Shown here piece after piece: positions 58,518 to 64,000 of a DNA stretch of 64,000 bases (position 1 is its first letter; each line of letters opens with the position of its first letter). The translations under genes and the position numbers were made by a program. The notes under the pieces were generated by a model, which saw only the letters and a program-made list of their open reading frames with translations, did not search any database and was not told the origin of the DNA. The stretch is from Ruminococcaceae bacterium UBA1036. Its GTDB lineage: Bacteria > Bacillota > Clostridia > Oscillospirales > Acutalibacteraceae. The DNA lies in NCBI GenBank assembly GCA_002316805.1, contig DCEF01000020.1:199899-263898 (forward strand). The letters are read 5' to 3'.

Positions 58518-59791
58518 TTTGTCAGTATGCCGTGGTCCGATTGTTGGATTATGAGGATATTCTCTTCGTAACCCGTATCTGCGTTGATATAAATAAGCAC
58601 GCGTTCGTTGTTTATGCCCGAACACAGGAACTCATAAGTCAGCTTTTCACTGCCGCCGTCCGTAGGTATAAGTGCAGGGCGGCTCTGTATAATTTTAAGC
58701 CTCGGGCTTACTTTTTCCTTCGCCTGTGCAGCCGTCAGTTTTGCCTTAAGGTTCCTGTCATGGTGATTCATTATATATCCGGCGGACTCAAAGCGGGCTA
58801 TTTTGCCGTTGTCGAGCGCAACGCCAACTTTTATGAGGTCCGGGTAGCAGATCACACCGTCCTGGTCATAAGCATAGTTTATCAGGCAGATGTTATCTTC
58901 AATGGCATAGTAGCTTTCCTTCATGCTTTTTATGCCGCGCGAGCCGAGAAAATCCCGCGCTTTTTTAGAAGCTTCTGCATAGCCAAGCTTAGAGCTTCCC
59001 ACTGCGCGGGAATCCACCATGCTCGAAACCAGCCCGCCGGCCTTTGTAACTGAAATGGTGATATTTCCGTTTTCAGCCGTAAAGTTATACACCGGCAGCG
59101 TTCCGGCATTGTCCTGTGTATGTGTAAGCTGGCTCTGCTTCATGCCGAGAAAATCGGCCGCAATATTTTCGGCATTTCCCTGAAGTACCTGTTCCTTTCC
59201 CTGCGTAAACTTTGGTTTACGGTTCATGACGCTGCTCGAAAAAGGGCCGTCATAGATAAGTGACGGAAAATTGCTAAAATCGTTTGCTGTTTCTTTTACG
59301 CTGTCATGGAATGTTTCTGCATCGCTGAAATCAATATCGACAGTCTGCATATCGTTTGAAAGCTTTTTTGAGTAAGTGCCAAGGCTCTGCATCGTTTTAA
59401 ATTCGTCCGCTGTGATTGCCTCTCCCTGTGATGTGCGCTTTGAAAGCGACATGGCAAAGTCGCCCACCTGAGTTATAAAGCGGCTCACATTATCAAGTGA
59501 ATTGTCGCCGACCGGCAGAACCGAAAGCGCAGATTTTGCCATGCCAGACTCCTGCATAAGCTTTGCCGCAAGGCCATTCTGCTCCGTCGGCGTGTTTGTG
59601 TATGGCGCTTTTTCGAGAGCCGTTTCAATATTTCCCACATGGTTGCCAAGATCACTTAACGCTCGGCGGTAGCCGTACTGAAGGCCGCGCTTGTATTTTT
59701 CGGCCTGCATAGAACTATAAACTGCCGTGCCGCTGAGCACCGCTACGAGTAGCACGACAGACACCACGGCAGAAATCTTTTTCTTGCGCAT
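58514..59791 (-). CDS. ypeB: YpeB-like spore germination protein
   Basis: 425 residues. One N-terminal membrane helix (about 6-25), an alpha-helical region, and two to three C-terminal PepSY-type repeats (LPVYNFTAENGNITISVTK, KARDFLGSRGIKSMKESYYA, LTYEFLCSGINNERVLIYIN). This is the layout of YpeB, which in Bacillus is needed for localisation and stability of the spore cortex-lytic enzyme SleB. No sleB-like gene is adjacent, unlike in Bacillus. Its presence implies an endospore former. The promoter was not clear; a sigma-G-type signal could not be confirmed. Confidence 0.85.
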   Translation of the reverse strand: MRKKKISAVVSVVLLVAVLSGTAVYSSMQAEKYKRGLQYGYRRALSDLGNHVGNIETALEKAPYTNTPTEQNGLAAKLMQESGMAKSALSVLPVGDNSLDNVSRFITQVGDFAMSLSKRTSQGEAITADEFKTMQSLGTYSKKLSNDMQTVDIDFSDAETFHDSVKETANDFSNFPSLIYDGPFSSSVMNRKPKFTQGKEQVLQGNAENIAADFLGMKQSQLTHTQDNAGTLPVYNFTAENGNITISVTKAGGLVSSMVDSRAVGSSKLGYAEASKKARDFLGSRGIKSMKESYYAIEDNICLINYAYDQDGVICYPDLIKVGVALDNGKIARFESAGYIMNHHDRNLKAKLTAAQAKEKVSPRLKIIQSRPALIPTDGGSEKLTYEFLCSGINNERVLIYINADTGYEENILIIQQSDHGILTK

Positions 59792-60138
59792 ATTTTCACC
59801 CCATATTATTTTTAGTCCGCCGTGGCAAAATATTCATACGATAAATTGCGAAAAGTCGTCATTTAAGTTTCGAAAATTACAAATTTTTATAATGAAAAGA
59901 CGCATTTTTTGTAATTTCGCACAATTATGCAGTCTGAATCGTTTTAGCACTGTACTTTATAATTATTCTATGTTATTATATTGGCAATATCCCGAGTCAT
60001 GACAACCATATTTTTTACTAAATCAATATTATTTCTAGGCGATATATATATCAGTGCCACATGGGTATTTCCTTTAAAAATCTTTTTAATGATAAAGCAA
60101 GTGCATCGCCCCAAAAATGCAGTTATGGAGTGATTGGT
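59792..60138. other. Divergent intergenic region between ypeB and the EAL gene
   Basis: About 350 bp, AT-rich. A TATAAT box lies at about 59961 (rightward) with a poor -35 (TGAATC, 17 bp upstream). A TTTCGAAAA stretch near 59868 resembles the LacI-type operator, but alone and far from any promoter I could define. No ORF. Confidence 0.35.
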
Positions 60139-61011
60139 ATGTTCAAAACTTCCAGCCATGCCCCAAAAGCTTCGCCCGGGAATTCCCCGGCGGGCATCGG
60201 CGTGCCGCAGGTTGTGCTTGATCGGGACAGTCCTGTTTACCAGCATCATCTCGAAGATTTAATGTACCACGCGTTAAAAAATGACAAATTTATAATCTAT
60301 TACCAGCCTCTTTACAGCATACAGGATAATAACTTCACGGAAGCGGAGGCGCTTCTACGGCTGCAGGACGAAAGCGGCCATTTTGTTCCTCCCGGCGAGT
60401 TCATACCCATAGCCGAGAAAAACGGGATGATAATGGAAATCAGCAGTATGGTCCTCAACAAAGTTGCCGGATATATCCGCTCAATGCTGTCCTGCGGCAC
60501 CGACATCGACTCTATCTCCATTAATCTTTCCGCAGTAGACCTCACACGGCCGGACCTTGCCGACCATGTTCTCGACATTATCCGCAAAAACCACATTTCG
60601 CCAAACCGCATAGTCCTTGAAATTACCGAGAGCACACTCATACGCAACTACCGCCAAGCAGGCGACCAGATACGCGAAATGAGCAATGAAGGCGTCCAGT
60701 TTGCGCTCGATGATTTCGGCACAGGGTACTCAAACATTGCCAATGTTATTGACCTGCCTTTCGACGACGTGAAAATCGACAAGAGCCTTATCTGGGATTC
60801 CATTGAAAACAAGAAATGCAATATTGTAATACGCGAGCTTACAAAAGCTTTTAAGGATATTCATCTTGGCGTCATCGCAGAAGGCGTCGAAACTCCTGAG
60901 CACGACAGGTTTGTCCGCCAGTGCGGATGCGACAGGATACAAGGGTTCCGGTACGCAAAGCCAATGCCTTCAAGCAGGGTATATGATTACTTTGGCCGCA
61001 CGATGGCCTGA
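60139..61011 (+). CDS. EAL-domain cyclic-di-GMP phosphodiesterase
   Basis: 290 residues from ATG 60139 (GGAG nine bases upstream; the frame is open to 60061 without a ribosome site). A single EAL domain follows a short N-terminal tail: EAEALLRL (the EAL signature), SINLSAVDL, LEITEST, FALDDFGTGYSNI (the DDFG loop), VKIDKSLI and IAEGVETPEH, DRIQGFRY. All residues normally needed for metal binding and hydrolysis of c-di-GMP to pGpG are present, so an active enzyme is likely. No sensory, GGDEF or membrane domain, so regulation must be by other means. A cytoplasmic stand-alone protein. Confidence 0.9.
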   Translation: MFKTSSHAPKASPGNSPAGIGVPQVVLDRDSPVYQHHLEDLMYHALKNDKFIIYYQPLYSIQDNNFTEAEALLRLQDESGHFVPPGEFIPIAEKNGMIMEISSMVLNKVAGYIRSMLSCGTDIDSISINLSAVDLTRPDLADHVLDIIRKNHISPNRIVLEITESTLIRNYRQAGDQIREMSNEGVQFALDDFGTGYSNIANVIDLPFDDVKIDKSLIWDSIENKKCNIVIRELTKAFKDIHLGVIAEGVETPEHDRFVRQCGCDRIQGFRYAKPMPSSRVYDYFGRTMA

Positions 61012-61054
61012 TATACATAAAAAAGCGAGCCGCGTAAAAAGCTGTATTTGGTAT

Positions 61055-61978
61055 TTAAAGGTTTTCCGTGAAAAAGCGGAACGCATTGCCATAAAATACC
61101 GCGTCAGCAAGTTCACTGCCGAATTCTTTGCAGAAGGCAGAATGGATATTTGCTACGTCTTCCGTGCCGCGGATGCCGTCAGGTAGGGCACACCCGTCAA
61201 AGTCTGAGCCCAGCGCAAGGGCTTTTTCGCCCCCAATGTGCAGGTAATGGTCAGCATGCCTTATGATGTCTTCCACCGTCACCCTGCCGCCAGCTAAAAA
61301 TTTTCTGCAGAAATTAAGTCCCACAAGGCCGCCGCCTTTCACAATTTCGCGGAACTGGTCATCTGTTAGGTTACGCCTGCAGTCAAAGACTCCCTTTGAG
61401 TCCGAATGTGACGCTACAAATGGCCTTTTCGCCGTTCTGGCAACATCCCAGAAGCCCTTTTCAGAAAGGTGCGAAACGTCAACTATTATGCCAAGCTGTT
61501 CCATCTTGCACACAAGGTCAAGCCCAAAAGGCGTGAGGCCGCCAGCGTTTTCAACCATGCAGCCGTCACCGGCTTCGCATTTTCCGTTCCATGTGAGCGT
61601 TATAAGGCGCACTCCGGCTTTATAGGCATTGTACAGGTTCTCTATTCTGCCGGCAAGCGCGCCTGAGCCTTCAATAGAAAGCAGCGCAATTTCTTTTGAG
61701 TTTTCGGCTGCTTTGCGTATATCGCCTGAAGAACGGCAGAATGAGACGGTACCGCTGTTCTTTTTCATCTGTTCCGCAAAGAAGCCCGCATTCCGGCTGA
61801 AAAAGCCGTATGCCTCTTTGCCGCGCAGGCTGTCGTCTATCCAGATTGCAAACACCTGCGCCCAGCTCACGTACTTTTTCCCTTTCTCAAGGTTTACGCT
61901 TAGCTTGGCGTTTTTCAGCTCTTCCCGATTTTCACGGCATTTTGTCAGTGTGTCGCAGTGAAGGTCAAAATATTTCAC
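61055..61978 (-). CDS. Membrane dipeptidase (peptidase M19)
   Basis: 307 residues from GTG 61978 (AAAAAGGGG upstream; out-of-frame ATG one base before). TIM-barrel metallopeptidase: HCDTLTKC near the start (His-x-Asp), bridging Glu in SIEGSGALAGR, IVDVSHLSEKGF (His), VASHSDSK (His), and GSDFDG (Asp). It hydrolyses dipeptides, some with D-residues; the true substrate is not known. No signal peptide is seen. Its gene is convergent to the EAL gene. Confidence 0.92.
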   Translation of the reverse strand: MKYFDLHCDTLTKCRENREELKNAKLSVNLEKGKKYVSWAQVFAIWIDDSLRGKEAYGFFSRNAGFFAEQMKKNSGTVSFCRSSGDIRKAAENSKEIALLSIEGSGALAGRIENLYNAYKAGVRLITLTWNGKCEAGDGCMVENAGGLTPFGLDLVCKMEQLGIIVDVSHLSEKGFWDVARTAKRPFVASHSDSKGVFDCRRNLTDDQFREIVKGGGLVGLNFCRKFLAGGRVTVEDIIRHADHYLHIGGEKALALGSDFDGCALPDGIRGTEDVANIHSAFCKEFGSELADAVFYGNAFRFFTENL

Positions 61979-62200
61979 ATTAGAAATCCCCTTTTTTATT
62001 TTTCGGGCGCGCCGCATGGCCGCCCGTACTTTTTATGCACAATGCCCTTTTAATATATTCGAACATATAAAGAGTATAAGTAAAATGTGCCAATGTCAAG
62101 CAGCAGGGCTCAAAGATGGAATAAAGCCCAACCCGCGAAATAAGCACTGTTACATTTTCTATTACTATGCTATACTGATCTTACTATGCCGAAATGCATT

Positions 62201-62274
62201 AGGGGGGAAGAATCAGCGCCTGCGGTAACAGGCAAGCAGGCCTGTTACCGCAGGCATAAAAGCATTCGCAATAT
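62201..62274 (+). promoter_or_regulatory. ansA leader with a perfect 16-bp hairpin between ribosome site and start codon
   Basis: GCCTGCGGTAACAGGC (62218-62233), loop AAGCAG, and GCCTGTTACCGCAGGC (62240-62255) pair without a mismatch. The only Shine-Dalgarno-like stretch (AGGGGGGAAG, 62201-62210) lies on the far side of the hairpin, 65 nt from the ATG at 62275. Folding brings the two to about 29 nt apart, excluding the stem. No T-run follows, so it is not a simple terminator. Confidence 0.6.
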
Positions 62275-63300
62275 ATGAAAAAAATACTTTTAATCACAAC
62301 AGGCGGCACAATCGCCTGCAGGCAGACAAGTGAAGGGCTTGCACCGGACATAAGTGACAATAGCCTCATATCCCTGCGCAGGCTGCCGCCTGGCTTCCAG
62401 GTAACAGTCAAGCCACTGTTCCGGCTTGACAGCTCCAACATACAGCCAGAAGAATGGCAGCGCATAGCCTGTACAGTAGCGGAAGAATACAGGCATTACG
62501 ACGGCATGGTGCTCACACATGGCACAGACACTATGGCATACACGGCATCAGCCCTTTCATTCATGCTGCACAATATTAAAGTGCCGCTTGTGCTCACAGG
62601 CTCGCAGCTCCCTTTGACACACCTGCTGACCGACGGCATTGAAAACCTACGCTGCGCGTTTGCCATGGCTGCTTCCGGCAATCCCGGCGTATTTGTCGCA
62701 TTCCACCGCAAAGTAATCCTCGGCACGCGCGCCGTGAAAGTGCGGACATTCGCCATGGATGCTTTCGAGAGCATAAATTACCCCTACATAGCCTGCGTAG
62801 ACGCAAAGGGCCTTGTCATAAACAAAAGCGCCCTGCCAAAAAGCAGCGGTGATTTCATGCTTAAGGATAAAATATGCAACCGCGTTTTTCTTCTGAAGCT
62901 CACACCCGGGCTCGACCCTGATATTTTCGACGCGCTGCTGAAAATGAATTACCGCGGCATTGTAATCGAAGCTTTCGGCGCCGGCGGGCTCAATTTTATC
63001 CGCCGCGACCTCGTAGCAAAGCTAAGAATGATGATAAAGGCAGGCGTCACCGTCGTTGTGTGCAGCCAGTGCCTTTATGAGCCGAGCGACTTCTCAATTT
63101 ATCAGACTGGACGCAAGGCTCTGGAAACAGGAGTGCTCGAGGCAAAAGATATGACGACCGAGGCAGCCGTAACAAAGCTTATGTGGGTTCTCGGGCAGAC
63201 AGGCGATGCTGACGAAATCCGCAGGCTCTACACTAAAAACTGCGCAGGCGAGTACAGCACAGGCCGTTTTTCCCCCGATGAGATGGAGGAACGGCAGTAG
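62275..63300 (+). CDS. ansA: L-asparaginase, type I (cytoplasmic)
   Basis: 341 residues. Catalytic threonines in LLITTGGTIAC and in VLTHGTDTMAYTASALSFML, with GTRAVKVRTFAMDAFESINY in the middle. Hydrolyses asparagine to aspartate and ammonia. No signal peptide, and length agree with the type I cytoplasmic enzymes. The start codon lacks a near ribosome site; a strong hairpin sits between the best purine run and the ATG. A terminator follows at 63335-63366. Confidence 0.94.
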   Translation: MKKILLITTGGTIACRQTSEGLAPDISDNSLISLRRLPPGFQVTVKPLFRLDSSNIQPEEWQRIACTVAEEYRHYDGMVLTHGTDTMAYTASALSFMLHNIKVPLVLTGSQLPLTHLLTDGIENLRCAFAMAASGNPGVFVAFHRKVILGTRAVKVRTFAMDAFESINYPYIACVDAKGLVINKSALPKSSGDFMLKDKICNRVFLLKLTPGLDPDIFDALLKMNYRGIVIEAFGAGGLNFIRRDLVAKLRMMIKAGVTVVVCSQCLYEPSDFSIYQTGRKALETGVLEAKDMTTEAAVTKLMWVLGQTGDADEIRRLYTKNCAGEYSTGRFSPDEMEERQ

Positions 63301-63334
63301 TCTTTTACAATTCCAGCATATGAGCACAAGGATA

Positions 63335-63366
63335 CGCCCTGAAGGGTAAACTTTCAGGGCGCATTT
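63335..63366 (+). terminator. Terminator of ansA
   Basis: CGCCCTGAA and TTTCAGGGCG form a stem with an 8-10 base loop; GCATTTTCT follows. Confidence 0.65.
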
Positions 63367-63394
63367 TCTGCGCATATTTACTGCTGTGCAATGT

Positions 63395-63544
63395 TCAAGT
63401 TACCTGCGCCGGATTTTCCGCCTGCTTAAGCATAATGTGGCTAATCAGCGCGAGCATCACGCCAATATTATATGTAGCATAAATTATAATGCCAGAAAGC
63501 ACAGTAGCTATCTGAAATAGCGTTGCGGGTATTTTGCGGCGCAC
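63395..63544 (-). CDS. Possible small membrane protein
   Basis: 49 residues from a GTG at 63544, reading VRRKIPATLFQIATVLSG then a hydrophobic helix (ATVLSGIIIYATYNIGVMLA in part) and a polar end KQAENPAQVT. The hydrophobic stretch spans about 25 residues after a basic start, the pattern of a single-pass or hairpin membrane protein. AAGGT lies about 20 bases upstream, too far for a good ribosome site, and no ATG start is available. It could be a real small protein or the tail of a decayed one. Confidence 0.35.
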   Translation of the reverse strand: MRRKIPATLFQIATVLSGIIIYATYNIGVMLALISHIMLKQAENPAQVT

Positions 63545-64000
63545 GCTGACTCGCTTTTTACCTTATGAAAGATTTTTTGCCACCCTCACATTCTTTTGAA
63601 AATATTACATTAATAAGTTCTTCCCTTTTGATGTTTTGCAGCATAACAAAGTAAATTTATATGCCACGATTAAATGATATATTTTGCTGCTGTTCACTTT
63701 AAGCAAACCTTCATTTGATGCTTTTTAAGATTGCCCTGAGCTGCAAAAAGGTTTAAGCACCATATTTCGGCATGTTCTGCTATTTTAGGTTTCAAGTTTA
63801 TATAAAGCCGTAAAAATTTTATTTATACTTTTTCTACTTAAAGTAGCCGGCAGATATATAATAAATTTTAGTATCCAAAGCTGCATCATGGCAAACATTT
63901 TAAATATATGGACTTACAATAAATTCTTCATGGAACAAAAGGCTCAATTTTTTTAGAAATAATTACAAAAGCACATGTTTTTTTTATTTTTCCTGTTTAC
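63545..64000. other. AT-rich gene-free end of the window
   Basis: Much more AT-rich than the coding parts. No ORF, hairpin with T-run or promoter pair was convincing. A short CTACTTAAAGTAG palindrome lies near 63831-63843. Confidence 0.4.

Noticed and set aside
59866..59876. Additional LacI-type operator (TTTCGAAAA) between ypeB and the EAL gene
   Set aside because: Single copy, not positioned at a definable promoter, AT-rich chance match likely.
1..64000. tRNA, rRNA, CRISPR arrays, insertion sequences
   Set aside because: Looked for cloverleaf-like segments, regularly spaced repeats and transposase motifs; none was found by eye.

Overview
The window looks like a chromosome segment of a Gram-positive anaerobe of the class Clostridia, most likely an Oscillospiraceae/Ruminococcaceae-type spore former. 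The reasons are: the S10-spc-alpha ribosomal order ends with secY-adk-map-KOW gene-infA-rpmJ-rpsM-rpsK-rpsD-rpoA-rplQ; several ribosomal proteins are zinc-ribbon forms (S4, S14, L24, L36); a YpeB-like spore germination gene is present; promoters are near-consensus sigma-A type; and DegV, DUF1292, HflX and GreA genes are typical of this group. Base composition is moderate (about half G+C in genes), except for an AT-rich restriction-modification island. I saw no rRNA, tRNA or CRISPR array.

Left part (1-10.5 kb): carbohydrate use. A leftward glgP-malQ pair (malQ runs off the edge) faces a rightward ABC sugar importer operon (lipoprotein plus two permeases, no ATPase gene), followed by a convergent LacI-type regulator. 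CG-centred 10-mers occur in pairs in all three promoter regions, suggesting one regulon. Next come a membrane-anchored, propeller-like protein of unknown function and proC.

10.5-18 kb: a two-gene type II restriction-modification system (M.DpnII-like adenine methylase plus PD-(D/E)XK endonuclease); hflX; an approximately 590-nt leftward transcription unit with a perfect consensus promoter and a terminator but no convincing ORF (candidate large noncoding RNA); a divergent DUF1292 gene followed by a structured RNA region resembling 6S RNA; and a serC-serA operon.

18-26 kb: a DUF218 gene heads a pyrimidine operon (pyrC, pyrF, pyrK, pyrD), followed by a histidine phosphatase overlapping ruvX, then two tandem degV paralogues, each with its own promoter.

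26.3-42.2 kb: the whole leftward ribosomal protein supercluster from rpsJ to rplQ. Its roughly 285-nt leader contains a terminator-like hairpin enclosed by two long-range helices and one competing helix, i.e. a likely autoregulatory switch.

42.2-50 kb: a response regulator, sensor kinase and HtrA protease operon (envelope stress type), greA-lysS, a MntR-like regulator and a flavin reductase-like gene. 50-58.5 kb: the arginine operon argG-argH-argC-argJ-argB-argD-argF behind a near-perfect ARG box. 58.5-64 kb: ypeB-like gene, an EAL-domain phosphodiesterase, an M19 dipeptidase, a type I asparaginase with a perfect 16-bp hairpin just upstream of its start, a possible small membrane protein, and an AT-rich, apparently gene-free end.
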